From contig CAUAJB010000039.1 in assembly GCA_958429225.1 (NCBI GenBank), forward strand, positions 1 to 19,437: a stretch of 19,437 bases of DNA. The letters run 5' to 3'. The first letter of the stretch is position 1, and the number at the start of each line of letters is the position of its first letter. Positions 1 through 8,450 of the stretch are shown here, one piece after another. The translations under genes and the position numbers were made by a program. The notes under the pieces were generated by a model. That model did no database searches. It was not told where the DNA came from and saw nothing but the letters and a program-made list of their open reading frames with translations. Source of the DNA: an uncultured Collinsella sp. (GTDB taxonomy: Bacteria > Actinomycetota > Coriobacteriia > Coriobacteriales > Coriobacteriaceae).

Positions 1-2867
1 CCGTCAAGGTGAAGGTCGATGTCGATGGCGAGGACCAGGACTGGCTGTTCCTCTTTAAGAACGAGACCCACAACCACCCGACCGAGATCGAGCCCTTCGG
101 CGGTGCCGCCACCTGCGTGGGCGGCGCCATCCGCGACCCGCTCTCGGGCCGCAGCTATGTGTACCAGGCCATGCGCGTCACCGGCGCCGGCGACCCCACC
201 GTCCCGGTTTCCGAGACGCTCGAGGGCAAGCTGCCGCAGCGCAAGCTCGTGACCACTGCCGCCGCCGGCTACTCCAGCTACGGTAACCAGATCGGCCTTG
301 CCACCGGTCAGGTCAACGAACTCTATCACCCCGGTTACGTGGCCAAGCGCATGGAGGTTGGCGCCGTCGTGGGCGCTACCCCGGCAAACCACGTTCGTCG
401 CGAGTGCCCTGCCCCCACCGACAAGATCATCCTGCTGGGCGGCCGCACCGGCCGCGATGGCATCGGTGGCGCCACCGGCTCCTCCAAGACCCAGAACACC
501 GAGTCCATCGAGACCTCGGGTGCTGAGGTCCAGAAGGGCAACGCCCCTGTCGAGCGCAAGCTGCAGCGCCTGTTCCGCCGCGGCGACGCCTGCCGTCTGA
601 TCAAGCGCTGCAACGACTTTGGCGCCGGCGGCGTCTCGGTCGCCGTGGGCGAGCTTGCCGACGGCCTGTATGTCGACCTTGATACCGTGACCAAGAAGTA
701 CGACGGCCTGGACGGCACCGAGCTCGCTATCTCTGAGTCCCAGGAGCGCATGGCCTGTGCCGTCGCCGACGGTGACGTCGAGGAGTTCATGGGCTACGCC
801 GCTGAGGAGAACCTCGAGGCGACCGTTATCGCCGAGGTTACCGCCGAGCCGCGCATGCGCATGGCCTGGAACGGCGTCGCCATCGTCGACCTGTCCCGCG
901 AGTTCCTCAACTCCAACGGCGCACCCAAGCACCAGGTCGCCCACGTGTGCGCCCGTAGCGTGTGGCAGCCAAGCTGGGCCGGCACCACGCTCGCCGAGCG
1001 CATGACCTCGCTTGTCACCGACCTCAACGTCGCTTCCAACAAGGGCCTTTCCGAGCGCTTCGACTCCACCATCGGCGCCGCGACCGTGCTCATGCCCTTT
1101 GGCGGCAAGACGCAGCTCACCCCCAGCTCGGCCATGGTCGCCAAGTTCCCCGTGGACGGCGAGACCACCACGGCGAGTGCCATGGCATGGGGCTTCAACC
1201 CCTATCTGATGGAGGCCGACCAGTTTGCGGGCGCCTACCTGTCCGTGGTCGAGTCCATCGCCAAGCTCGTTGCCGCCGGCTTTGAGCACAAGCGCGCCTA
1301 CCTCTCCTTCCAGGAGTACTTCGAGCGCCTGCGCACCGAGGCAGAGCGCTGGGGCAAGCCCATGGCCGCCGTCCTGGGTGCCCTTATGGCCCAGGTCGAC
1401 CTGGGTGCCGGCGCCATCGGTGGCAAGGATTCCATGAGCGGCTCGTTTGAGGACGAGGCCGGCGAGCTCAACGTTCCGCCGACCCTGATCAGCTTCGCCG
1501 TCGCCGTGGGCAAGGCCGCCCGCGCCGTCTCGCCCGAGTTCAAGGGCCTCACGCACCGCGTCGTCCGCATCGCCCCCGCCATCTATGGCGAGGACTACCG
1601 CCCCGATGCTCAGCAGCTGCTCGCCGCGTTTGACGCCGTCGAGGCGCTCACTGCTACCGGCAACGCCCTGGCCATCTCCACGCCCGGCTACGGCTGCGGC
1701 GCCGAGAGCCTCTTTAAGATGTGCGTCGGTAACCAGATCGGTATCGAGCTTGCCGAGGATGTAGACGTGGAGAGCCTCTTCACCCCGCTCTACGGCAGCT
1801 TTATCGTCGAGCTCGCCGAGGATGCCGAGCTGCCCGAGGTCGCCGACGGCGTTGTCGTCGAGCCCCTGGGCACCACCGTCGAGGGCTATGTCATCGACAC
1901 CGGTTCCGAAGTCATCGAGCTCTCCGAGCTCCAGGAGGCCTGGGAGAGCGGCATCGAGGGCGTCTTCGCCTACCGCAGCGCCGACGAGACCCCCGAGGTC
2001 GAGACCATCGACTTCCGCGCCAAGAATATCCACGTGTACGGCGGCGCCAAGATCGCCCGCCCGCGCGTGATCATCCCCGTGTTCCCCGGCAACAACTGCG
2101 AGTACGATAGCGCCCGCGCCTTCCGTGCCGCCGGTGCCGAGGCCGACACCTTCGTGATCAACAACCTCACGCCCGAGGCCGTCGCCGAGAGCACCCATGA
2201 GCTTGCCCGCCGCATTCGTGCAAGCCAGATTGTCATGATCCCCGGCGGCTTCTCGGGCGGCGACGAGCCCGACGGCTCCGCCAAGTTCATCACGGCGTTC
2301 TTCCGCGCTCCCGAGGTCACCGAGGCAGTCCGCGACCTGCTCAAGGCCCGCGATGGCCTGATGCTGGGCATCTGCAACGGCTTCCAGGCCCTGATCAAGC
2401 TCGGCCTGGTGCCCTACGGCGACATCGTCGACGCCACGCCCGATGCGCCCACGTTGACGTTCAACACCATCGGTCGCCACCAGAGCCGTCTGGTGCGCAC
2501 CCGCATCTCGTCCAACTTGTCCCCGTGGCTGTCGCAGTGCAGCCTGGACGACCCCTACACCGTCGCCATCAGCCACGGCGAGGGCCGCTTTGTCGCCAAT
2601 GACGAAGTGCTCGCCCAGCTGATCGCCAACGGCCAGGTCGCCACGCAGTACGTGGGCGAGGACGGCAAGCCCAGCATGGATCTTTCCGTCAACCCCAACG
2701 GCTCCGCACTCGCCATCGAGGGCATCACGAGCCCCGACGGCCGCGTCCTGGGCAAGATGGGCCATGCCGAGCGTCGCGGCGACAACCTGTACCGCAACGT
2801 GCCCGAGCATGTCCCCGGCGATAAGTTCATGCCGATCTTTGAGAGCGGCGTAGCCTACTTCGCCTAA
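1..2867 (+). CDS. purL: Phosphoribosylformylglycinamidine synthase, PurL-PurQ fusion (5'-truncated)
   Basis: This cytosolic purine-biosynthesis enzyme converts FGAR, glutamine and ATP to FGAM. The frame is open from base 3, so the true start lies upstream; about 955 codons are visible and roughly 290 N-terminal residues are probably missing compared with the usual ~1240-residue fused form. The AIRS-type synthetase part carries the NETHNHPTEIEPFGGA segment near base 57 and a GGKDSMSGSF segment near base 1420. The C-terminal class I glutamine amidotransferase domain starts near base 2060 (RPRVIIPVFPGNNCEYD). It has the nucleophile Cys in GICNGFQ (Cys codon 2373-2375) and the His/Glu of the triad in GHAERR (His codon 2763-2765), so it looks catalytically complete. 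The fusion of synthetase and amidotransferase removes the need for separate PurQ and PurS. It ends in TAA, followed at once by a strong terminator. Confidence 0.96.
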   Translation, partial: VKVKVDVDGEDQDWLFLFKNETHNHPTEIEPFGGAATCVGGAIRDPLSGRSYVYQAMRVTGAGDPTVPVSETLEGKLPQRKLVTTAAAGYSSYGNQIGLATGQVNELYHPGYVAKRMEVGAVVGATPANHVRRECPAPTDKIILLGGRTGRDGIGGATGSSKTQNTESIETSGAEVQKGNAPVERKLQRLFRRGDACRLIKRCNDFGAGGVSVAVGELADGLYVDLDTVTKKYDGLDGTELAISESQERMACAVADGDVEEFMGYAAEENLEATVIAEVTAEPRMRMAWNGVAIVDLSREFLNSNGAPKHQVAHVCARSVWQPSWAGTTLAERMTSLVTDLNVASNKGLSERFDSTIGAATVLMPFGGKTQLTPSSAMVAKFPVDGETTTASAMAWGFNPYLMEADQFAGAYLSVVESIAKLVAAGFEHKRAYLSFQEYFERLRTEAERWGKPMAAVLGALMAQVDLGAGAIGGKDSMSGSFEDEAGELNVPPTLISFAVAVGKAARAVSPEFKGLTHRVVRIAPAIYGEDYRPDAQQLLAAFDAVEALTATGNALAISTPGYGCGAESLFKMCVGNQIGIELAEDVDVESLFTPLYGSFIVELAEDAELPEVADGVVVEPLGTTVEGYVIDTGSEVIELSELQEAWESGIEGVFAYRSADETPEVETIDFRAKNIHVYGGAKIARPRVIIPVFPGNNCEYDSARAFRAAGAEADTFVINNLTPEAVAESTHELARRIRASQIVMIPGGFSGGDEPDGSAKFITAFFRAPEVTEAVRDLLKARDGLMLGICNGFQALIKLGLVPYGDIVDATPDAPTLTFNTIGRHQSRLVRTRISSNLSPWLSQCSLDDPYTVAISHGEGRFVANDEVLAQLIANGQVATQYVGEDGKPSMDLSVNPNGSALAIEGITSPDGRVLGKMGHAERRGDNLYRNVPEHVPGDKFMPIFESGVAYFA

Positions 2868-2904
2868 AGCTTTCCCATCGGGTACAATCCCCTCGGGTAA
2901 CAAC

Positions 2905-2941
2905 ACCCGCCACCGGCACCCCCGGTGGCGGGTTCTTTTTT
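2905..2941 (+). terminator. Rho-independent terminator after purL
   Basis: A perfect 12-bp stem pairs 2905-2916 (ACCCGCCACCGG) with 2922-2933, around a 5-nt loop. TCTTTTTT follows directly. It sits 37 nt after the purL stop and ends 25 nt before the transporter start, so it separates the two transcription units. Confidence 0.93.
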
Positions 2942-2966
2942 GCTTCGCGCATACAGGAAGGACATC

Positions 2967-3902
2967 ATGGAAAGCCGCAAGCCGTATCTCGCCACCCTGC
3001 CCGGACTCATCCTGGGCTGTCTTGTTTGCTGTGCACTCTGGGGATCGGCCTTTCCCTGCATCAAGATCGGCTACGCACTCTTTGGTATCCCAGCGCACGA
3101 TAGCGCTTCGCAGCTGCTCTTTGCAGGTTTACGCTTTACGCTTGCCGGCGCCCTGGTTATCGTTGGGATGAGCGCGGCCCAACGCCGCCCCCTCATACCG
3201 CAAGCGCGCGACATCAAACCCATCTTTGTCTTGTCGCTCTTCCAGACTATCGGGCAGTACTTCTTTTTCTATCTGGGCCTCTCACGCGCCAGCGCCATGT
3301 CGAGCTCCATCATCGAGGCCAGCGCCAACTTCCTCGCAATCCTCTTTGCCGCCCTGGCATTTCGCACCGAGAAGCTCAATACGGCCAAGGTGCTTGGCTG
3401 TGCGCTGGGCTTTGCCGGCGTCGCGCTCGTCAACCTTTCGGGCGCAGATGGCACCTTTGGCTTCAGGCTCGATGGCGAGGGATTTATCTTGGCTTCCACT
3501 GTTGCGGGCGCCCTGTCGACCTGCCTCATTGGCATCTTCTCGCGCGAGCATGACGGCGTCTTGCTCGCCGGCTGGCAGTTTTTAGTCGGTGGCGTGGTCC
3601 TTACCGCCATCGGGTTTTTGATGGGCGGCACGTTGTCCCCCACCGAAATCGCCCCCGCCATCGCGCTCATCATCTACATGGCGCTTATCTCCGCGGTCGC
3701 CTACTCGCTGTGGTCCCGCCTGCTCGCCGTCAACCCCGTCAGCCGCGTGTCGGTCTTTGGCTTTATGAACCCGGTCTTTGGCGTGCTGTTGAGCGCACTG
3801 CTGCTCGGCGAGGGCGCTGGCACGAGCCCCGTTACCGTCATCGTTGCCCTGTTGTTGGTCTGCGGCGGCATCATCATCGTCAACAAACCCAAAAAAGCCT
3901 AG
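2967..3902 (+). CDS. EamA/DMT-family transporter
   Basis: This is an inner-membrane drug/metabolite-superfamily permease of 311 residues, the usual length for a ten-helix protein with two EamA repeats. The first repeat begins with the helix containing ILGCLVCCALWGSAFPCIK, where the W-G-(S/x)-xF-P pattern is typical of the family. The second repeat ends with the hydrophobic VIVALLLVCGGIIIV helix and a short lysine-rich tail (NKPKKA). ATG at 2967 is preferred because AGGAAGGA (2955-2962) lies just upstream. An upstream in-frame GTG at 2925 falls inside the terminator stem and is unlikely. The substrate cannot be read from the sequence; relatives export amino acids, metabolites or drugs. It appears to be monocistronic. 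Confidence 0.9.
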   Translation: MESRKPYLATLPGLILGCLVCCALWGSAFPCIKIGYALFGIPAHDSASQLLFAGLRFTLAGALVIVGMSAAQRRPLIPQARDIKPIFVLSLFQTIGQYFFFYLGLSRASAMSSSIIEASANFLAILFAALAFRTEKLNTAKVLGCALGFAGVALVNLSGADGTFGFRLDGEGFILASTVAGALSTCLIGIFSREHDGVLLAGWQFLVGGVVLTAIGFLMGGTLSPTEIAPAIALIIYMALISAVAYSLWSRLLAVNPVSRVSVFGFMNPVFGVLLSALLLGEGAGTSPVTVIVALLLVCGGIIIVNKPKKA

Positions 3903-3967
3903 CGAGCTCACCTTTTTAGGGAGGGCGTTTGCACACTTTAGCTTAATGGAATACATCGATGAGCTGA

Positions 3968-4000
3968 GGGCCGCCACGCACGCAAGCGTGCGACCCTTTT
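3968..4000 (+). terminator. Probable terminator between convergent genes
   Basis: An inverted repeat CGCACG/CGTGCG (3977-3982 and 3987-3992, 4-nt loop) is flanked by GGG (3968-3970) and CCC (3994-3996) and followed by four T. It lies between the plus-strand transporter and the minus-strand GGDEF gene. The U-tract is short and exists only on the plus strand, so termination for the minus-strand gene is less clear. Confidence 0.45.
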
Positions 4001-4001
4001 C

Positions 4002-5144
4002 CTAGCGTATCTGGATGCCGGCTTTCTTTTTCTCGGCCTTGACGCGGTAGAGCTCCGCATCGGCAGCGCGAAGTAAGTCTTGCCAGGTATCAACACTATC
4101 GCCGACCCGCGCGTAACCGATGGACATCCGCAATGCATACGGTACCTCGGCACGAGCGAGCTCGTCGTCAATCGCCGAACACAGGTCTATGATGTCCTGT
4201 TCCGCCGCTGCCTTTTGGAGCACCACAAACTCATCGCCACCATAACGTGCGATAAAGCCACCAGCCGGCGAGCAGACATCCTTGAGCGCCGTCGCAACAA
4301 CCTGAAGAGCATGGTCGCCCTCCACATGTCCATAGCGATCGTTAATCTGCTTAAAGCCGTCGGCGTCCATCATAAGCAGATATACATCTTCGGCCTGATC
4401 CACATTTGAAAAGAGCGACAGCATATAGGTCTCAAAACGGTTGCGGTTGTTGAGTCCAGTCAACGGGTCAGTCGAGATCAGTTGCTCCTGATAGACGATA
4501 TAGAGCAGCAGGATGCTCAGCGTTATACCGAAGCAAAGGCCCGGTACCGAAAACAAAACCTGGAAGGTACCGCCCACCAGAGCGGGAACCGCAAAAAAGG
4601 CGAGGGTGCGATAAATGGTCTTCTTTTGCAGGCTTTCGACTTTTCGAGCCTGAATAAAGGCATGCAAGGACGTATATATGACGTAGCAGTAGCTAACGAT
4701 AGGCTGAATCATATAAAGCGCTCCGCGACGATATACGCCCTGCGCATCGATATAGAACATAGTGTGCGTCCAGTAGCTGGTAAATGCCAGAACGACCACC
4801 AATGCGGTTGGCAACGTTAAAAGTACCACCCTATAGGGCGTGGTCAGGAGCCGTGAGCCCTGCATCGTCTCGGAATAGAAAAACCAAATGAGGCACGCGA
4901 TGGCGAACAGCGAAAACGAAACCGCGTTGGAAATCCAATTGGCCGTGATGCCTACAGGAGTGCTCACGCCGTCCGAGAGCGTCCAGATCATATCGAAGAA
5001 AATGTAGGCAGCAGACGTGTAGCCCAGCATGCTAAACAAAAGCTGCTGGGTGCTCGAGAACAGGGAGCGACGGCTTCGTACGGCAAGTCCGATAAGAATA
5101 ATCATGCACAGCAGGAATATCTCGATCTTGAGTGCCTTAATCAC
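4002..5144 (-). CDS. Membrane-bound GGDEF diguanylate cyclase
   Basis: The 380-residue protein has an N-terminal multi-helix membrane region (about residues 1-220, with some six or seven hydrophobic segments) and a C-terminal GGDEF domain. The active-site signature RYGGDEF is intact at residues 300-306, and the metal/nucleotide-binding MMDADGFKQIND segment lies upstream, so c-di-GMP synthesis from two GTP is expected. No RxxD product-inhibition site occurs five residues before GGDEF. The membrane part is probably a ligand or membrane-state sensor, but I do not recognise its family. The start is GTG at 5144, ten nucleotides after a GAGGGA ribosome-binding site; an ATG nearby is out of frame. 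No EAL or PilZ partner is seen in the window. Confidence 0.9.
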   Translation of the reverse strand: MIKALKIEIFLLCMIILIGLAVRSRRSLFSSTQQLLFSMLGYTSAAYIFFDMIWTLSDGVSTPVGITANWISNAVSFSLFAIACLIWFFYSETMQGSRLLTTPYRVVLLTLPTALVVVLAFTSYWTHTMFYIDAQGVYRRGALYMIQPIVSYCYVIYTSLHAFIQARKVESLQKKTIYRTLAFFAVPALVGGTFQVLFSVPGLCFGITLSILLLYIVYQEQLISTDPLTGLNNRNRFETYMLSLFSNVDQAEDVYLLMMDADGFKQINDRYGHVEGDHALQVVATALKDVCSPAGGFIARYGGDEFVVLQKAAAEQDIIDLCSAIDDELARAEVPYALRMSIGYARVGDSVDTWQDLLRAADAELYRVKAEKKKAGIQIR

Positions 5145-5234
5145 CAGGTGCCATTCCCTCTATATCCAAGTGGCCAGAATCGCCCGAGTCGCGCCCAGGC
5201 GCCAAACGCCCCTTTCTCCGCAGGGGTAAGGGGA

Positions 5235-5243
5235 ATAATAGCA
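5235..5243 (-). promoter_or_regulatory. Candidate extended -10 promoter for the GGDEF gene
   Basis: Read on the minus strand this is TGCTATTAT, an extended -10 (TGn plus TATTAT). It lies about 90 nt before the GTG start, and no good -35 is visible. It directly abuts the foot of the hairpin at 5244-5287, so the same T-rich bases could also act as the terminator U-tract of the upstream permease gene. Confidence 0.4.
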
Positions 5244-5287
5244 GAGCGCCCGAACATCACTGCAAAACAGTTTCCGTTCGGGCGCTC
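5244..5287 (-). terminator. Large hairpin after the KdgT-type permease gene
   Basis: A perfect 12-bp inverted repeat, GAGCGCCCGAAC (5244-5255) with GTTCGGGCGCTC (5276-5287), encloses a 20-nt loop. The loop itself holds a small ACTG/CAGT stem (5259-5262 and 5268-5271). It lies 46 nt past the permease stop on the minus strand. The following bases, TGCTATTATT, are only moderately T-rich, so termination is likely but not textbook. Confidence 0.6.
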
Positions 5288-5332
5288 GGACGGCGCGAAC
5301 TGCACGCCGGAATCAATTATCGGTAACGGCCG

Positions 5333-6355
5333 TTACTCGCCGTCGATGTCGGTCGCGACGGCCTCCTCAATAGCCTCGACGTCTTCGACCGACAGATCTT
5401 CTTCGCCGTGGCAGAACTTCTTATCGACCCAGCCGGTCAGAATCGGGGCCATGATTGCCGTGATGATGACGGCAGTGGCGATCTGCGCATACGCGGTGGG
5501 CGCAAGCTCGGCATAGCGCGGAGCGACCTCGGCGAGGGCGACCGGCGTGGTCATGGCCGTGCCGGCAATGGTGGAACATGCCACAGCCGCCTTACCGTTG
5601 CCGCCACACAGGCGCTCGAAGGCAAAGGTAATGGGACCGACGATAAAGAGCGTGATGAGGCCCAGCAGGATGCCCGAAATGCCACCGGCGATGAAGCTCG
5701 AAAGGCTCATGGACGCACCAAGCTGAAAACCGATGACGGCAATCGCGGGATTGGCGCCGGGAACCAGCAGGTTCTTGATAAACGGGAACAAGTTGCCCAG
5801 GACCATGCCGATAACAAGCGGCAGGATGGATCCGATGATGGTGCCGACGGGGATGTTGGCGAGGCCGGAAACACCGAGGATGATCATCGTGACGGCGGGG
5901 CCGGCCGTAAAGAACAGGATACCGACGGCGCCCTGCTCGGACTCATCGCCGAACTCGCCCATGATGCCCGTATAGAGCGCCATGTTGCAAAACGTGATGC
6001 CGCCGATAATGGAAACCGAACTCAGGCCTAAAAAGTTATCGTTAAAGAAGTACGCGACGCCCAGACCCAGCGCGGCTGCCACTACAAGCTTAGGAATCAG
6101 CACGACGATGCCGGTCTTGATGGCGCCCGGTGTGGACTTAAAGCTGATACCGGCGCCCACGAACAGCAAGATCGCGGCAACGATGGTGTTGGAGCCGCCG
6201 CGACAGGCAGCCGTAAAGAAGCCGCCGATCTCAAAAACCTGCGGGCAGAAGGTATTGAGCAAAAGGCCGACGATCATCGGATAGATCATGATGTCACCCG
6301 GGATGCGCGGGACCTTGAATTTCTTTTGCTCGTTGGCGGTTGCTTCCTGTGCCAT
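5333..6355 (-). CDS. kdgT: 2-keto-3-deoxygluconate permease family protein
   Basis: The 340-residue integral membrane protein resembles KdgT, the proton-coupled importer of 2-keto-3-deoxygluconate (E. coli form about 327 residues). It starts with a short polar tail, then KVPRIPGDIMIYPMIVG and about ten hydrophobic segments, including glycine-rich IIGGITFCNMALYTGIMGEFGD and CSTIAGTAMTTPVALAEVAP stretches typical of the family. The C-terminus is acidic (EEDLSVEDVEAIEEA). ATG at 6355 is chosen because it follows a GGGGG-containing ribosome-binding site and precedes the conserved N-terminus; the frame stays open to 6466 with unrelated residues. No KDG kinase or aldolase is nearby, so the substrate is inferred from family resemblance alone. 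Confidence 0.85.
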   Translation of the reverse strand: MAQEATANEQKKFKVPRIPGDIMIYPMIVGLLLNTFCPQVFEIGGFFTAACRGGSNTIVAAILLFVGAGISFKSTPGAIKTGIVVLIPKLVVAAALGLGVAYFFNDNFLGLSSVSIIGGITFCNMALYTGIMGEFGDESEQGAVGILFFTAGPAVTMIILGVSGLANIPVGTIIGSILPLVIGMVLGNLFPFIKNLLVPGANPAIAVIGFQLGASMSLSSFIAGGISGILLGLITLFIVGPITFAFERLCGGNGKAAVACSTIAGTAMTTPVALAEVAPRYAELAPTAYAQIATAVIITAIMAPILTGWVDKKFCHGEEDLSVEDVEAIEEAVATDIDGE

Positions 6356-6505
6356 GAAACCCCCATTTCCGTTGACGGGACACAAAAGACCACGTCGCAC
6401 TTTGCTACAGTAAAGTTTGACCATGGTACCAGAAGAAATAGACCAGCTCGGTGAAAAATTCGACAAGTTGGGATGGAACGAGATTCGGCGCCCGCGACGC
6501 CACCC
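6356..6505. other. Intergenic region before the KdgT-type permease
   Basis: This 150-nt gap separates the end of azlD from the permease start, both on the minus strand. It should hold the permease promoter, but I see no convincing -35/-10 pair on that strand. A plus-strand TGCTACAGT (6403-6411) resembles an extended -10 but faces no recognisable gene. No clear terminator follows azlD; only a short GGCG/CGCC repeat is present. Confidence 0.4.
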
Positions 6506-6829
6506 CTATATAAGGCTCAAGACGATATAGAGTACGATGCCCGAGACGCAGCACCACAGCATCGATTTTGTCTTGACCGCCACGACCACGACGCCGGCGG
6601 CCGCAATCCAGGGAACCAAGGCAGGCCAGAGCCCCGCGTCGAACGCGCCGGGGCTCACCAAGTCGTTGGCGACCAGCGCGGCAAAGGCAGCGGGCGGGAT
6701 ATAGCCCAGAGCCTCGGTAATGCGGGGCGACAGGGTCCGCCCGCGCAAGGCGAACGCCGGCGCGATGCGAAAGAATGCAATAGCAGCCCACGACGACAGC
6801 CACAGAACCAAGAACTCGTTAACGGGCAT
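6506..6829 (-). CDS. azlD: AzlD-family branched-chain amino acid exporter, small subunit
   Basis: The 107-residue membrane protein has about four hydrophobic segments and matches the size and layout of AzlD, the small partner of the AzlC exporter. Typical features are the N-terminal FLVLWLSSWAAIAFFRIAPAF region, the GYIPPAAFAALVANDL helix, and a C-terminal KTKSMLWCCVSGI segment. ATG at 6829 overlaps the end of azlC by 11 nt, which indicates translational coupling. The likely role, from the Bacillus and Corynebacterium (BrnEF) relatives, is export of isoleucine, leucine, valine or methionine; substrate specificity cannot be read here. Confidence 0.88.
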   Translation of the reverse strand: MPVNEFLVLWLSSWAAIAFFRIAPAFALRGRTLSPRITEALGYIPPAAFAALVANDLVSPGAFDAGLWPALVPWIAAAGVVVVAVKTKSMLWCCVSGIVLYIVLSLI

Positions 6830-7511
6830 CGCGGGCACCTCTTCCGTCAAATACAGTATCGCACGCCAGCGCAATGGCAATGCCGACCACGACGCTTGCC
6901 GGCACGGCAATATTCGCGAGGCCCAAGAACTTGCATACGGAGACGGATACCGCACCCGAAACCGCCGCGACAACGTTGCCGCGCGACAGCCGCTGCGAAA
7001 AGAGCAGACAGATAAAGAGCGATGTGCAGACAAAGGCCGCAATGGCGGTGGGAACATCGACAACGGCGCCGACGATGGCGCCCATCGTACACGAAACGCC
7101 CCATGTTGCGATGAGGATCACGTTGAGCACAAAGGACTCGCGCGGGCCCCAATCCTCCCCTTCAACCAACTTGGCAAGCGAGATGCCATATGCCTCCTCG
7201 GTAAGTGTCGCGGCAACAGCCAGCGTCTGACGCTTCGAGGCGCCCGTCAGATGCGGCGCGATCGATGCCGAGTAAAGCGCAAAACGCGAGGAGATGGCGG
7301 CAACGCTCGCGATAATCGAAGGTGCCGGTACGCCCGCCAGCCAAAGATTGCAGATCATAAACTGACCGCTGCCCGTCACAAACGTGCTGCTCAGGGCAAA
7401 GACCATCCAGGGCTCCATTCCCGTCTGCCCCATGATCATTCCGCACGGCGCGCCTATTGCAACATAGGTAAGCATCACTGGCCAGACGGTTCTAACGATT
7501 TTGAGCACCAT
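6819..7511 (-). CDS. azlC: AzlC-family branched-chain amino acid exporter, large subunit
   Basis: The 230-residue membrane protein matches AzlC, the large subunit of the two-component amino acid exporter. The family region GAPCGMIMGQTGMEPWMVF is followed by FVTGSGQFM, ASVAAISSRFALYSASIAPHL and TLTEEAYGISL, all in the usual order. ATG at 7511 is favoured by a GAGAAG-type ribosome-binding site and by the hydrophobic start VLKIVRTVWPVMLTY. A TTG start at 7580 would add 23 polar residues not expected in the family. The gene overlaps azlD downstream by 11 nt, forming an azlCD pair, and is divergent from the HD hydrolase gene. Confidence 0.9.
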   Translation of the reverse strand: MVLKIVRTVWPVMLTYVAIGAPCGMIMGQTGMEPWMVFALSSTFVTGSGQFMICNLWLAGVPAPSIIASVAAISSRFALYSASIAPHLTGASKRQTLAVAATLTEEAYGISLAKLVEGEDWGPRESFVLNVILIATWGVSCTMGAIVGAVVDVPTAIAAFVCTSLFICLLFSQRLSRGNVVAAVSGAVSVSVCKFLGLANIAVPASVVVGIAIALACDTVFDGRGARDAR

Positions 7512-7637
7512 ACGCTTCTCATCCTGACAAGGTCTCCGAGCCGCATGTAGCGACACGGCAGAATCATCATCCGACAGCAACCGAGTTCACCTACAATTGC
7601 CACCGGATCGAAAGACACAACTTTTTAGGAAGTCATT
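7512..7637. promoter_or_regulatory. Divergent promoter region, azlCD / HD hydrolase
   Basis: The 126-nt gap lies between divergent genes and should hold both promoters. On the plus strand TACAAT (7592-7597) is a fair -10 about 40 nt before the HD gene, without a recognisable -35. AGGAAG (7627-7632) is its ribosome-binding site. No clear operator or promoter was found for azlC. Confidence 0.4.
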
Positions 7638-8450
7638 ATGACAGCTATCGATCGAGACCGGGCGCGCACGGCCTTCAAAAGCTACACCGATGCCTACGAC
7701 GCCACCAACCCACGCATCGCGCTCAAAATCGAGCATACGTACCACGTGGCCGAGGCATGCGATGCCGTAGCGCGCGAGCAGGGCTGGTCGTCAGAAGATA
7801 TTGACCTGGCATGGCTTTGCGGCCTGCTACACGATATGGGCCGCTTTGAGCAGCTGCGACGCTGGGACACCTTTAAGGACGCCGAGAGCATGAGCCATGC
7901 GGCGCTGGGCATCGAGGTCCTCTTTGGCGAGAATCCCGCCGATGCACCCGCCGTAACGAGCATCCGCGACTTTATCGATGACCCGGCAGAAGATGAGCTC
8001 ATCCGAGCGAGCATTGCCTATCACAGCGATTTCCGTCTACCCGCGCAGCTCGACGTGCGCACGCGAAGCTTCTGCGACATCGTACGCGATGGCGACAAGA
8101 TCGACATTATGCGCACCATCGCCGACAGCAACGTCGACACCATCCTCAAAGTGGATGAGGACACGTTTCTTGCCAGCCACTTCTCGGCACCGACGCTTGC
8201 CGCCTTTGACGAGCATCGCTGCGTCGCGCGCGATGAACGCAACGAGCCGGCGGACTACCTGGTGGGGCTCATCTGCTTTATGTTTGAGCTCGTCTATCCG
8301 GCAAGTCGCGCTCTGGCGCGCGAGCAGGGCGATATCTACCGCCTGCTCGATGCGCCCTTTGGCATCACGCGGTCCTTCGCCGACCCCACCACGCAGGCAA
8401 CCTGGAGCCGTCTTAAGGACGAGCTGCGCCGCTGGCTGGCAAGCGCCTAG
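7638..8450 (+). CDS. HD-domain metal-dependent phosphohydrolase
   Basis: The 270-residue soluble protein carries the HD superfamily metal site in order: His36 (HTYHVAEAC), His65-Asp66 (GLLHDMGRFEQ), His87 (MSHAALG) and Asp151/Asp153 (RDGDKIDIM). Members hydrolyse phosphate esters such as nucleotides or second messengers; the substrate is unknown here. No (p)ppGpp-synthetase, GGDEF or response-regulator domain is attached. ATG at 7638 follows the ribosome-binding site AGGAAG at 7627-7632. The stop codon TAG at 8448-8450 overlaps the stop of the convergent EtfA gene on the other strand, so no space is left for an intergenic terminator. Confidence 0.87.
   Translation: MTAIDRDRARTAFKSYTDAYDATNPRIALKIEHTYHVAEACDAVAREQGWSSEDIDLAWLCGLLHDMGRFEQLRRWDTFKDAESMSHAALGIEVLFGENPADAPAVTSIRDFIDDPAEDELIRASIAYHSDFRLPAQLDVRTRSFCDIVRDGDKIDIMRTIADSNVDTILKVDEDTFLASHFSAPTLAAFDEHRCVARDERNEPADYLVGLICFMFELVYPASRALAREQGDIYRLLDAPFGITRSFADPTTQATWSRLKDELRRWLASA

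Noticed and set aside
2883..2888. TACAAT as -10 promoter of the EamA transporter
   Set aside because: The hexamer is good, but no -35 lies 16-18 nt upstream, and transcripts starting there would run straight into the strong terminator at 2905-2941. It could only work as an attenuated leader, for which there is no other evidence.
6423..6530. A 35-codon plus-strand frame preceded by TGCTACAGT
   Set aside because: No ribosome-binding site, no -35, and its end overlaps azlD antisense. Too little to call a gene.
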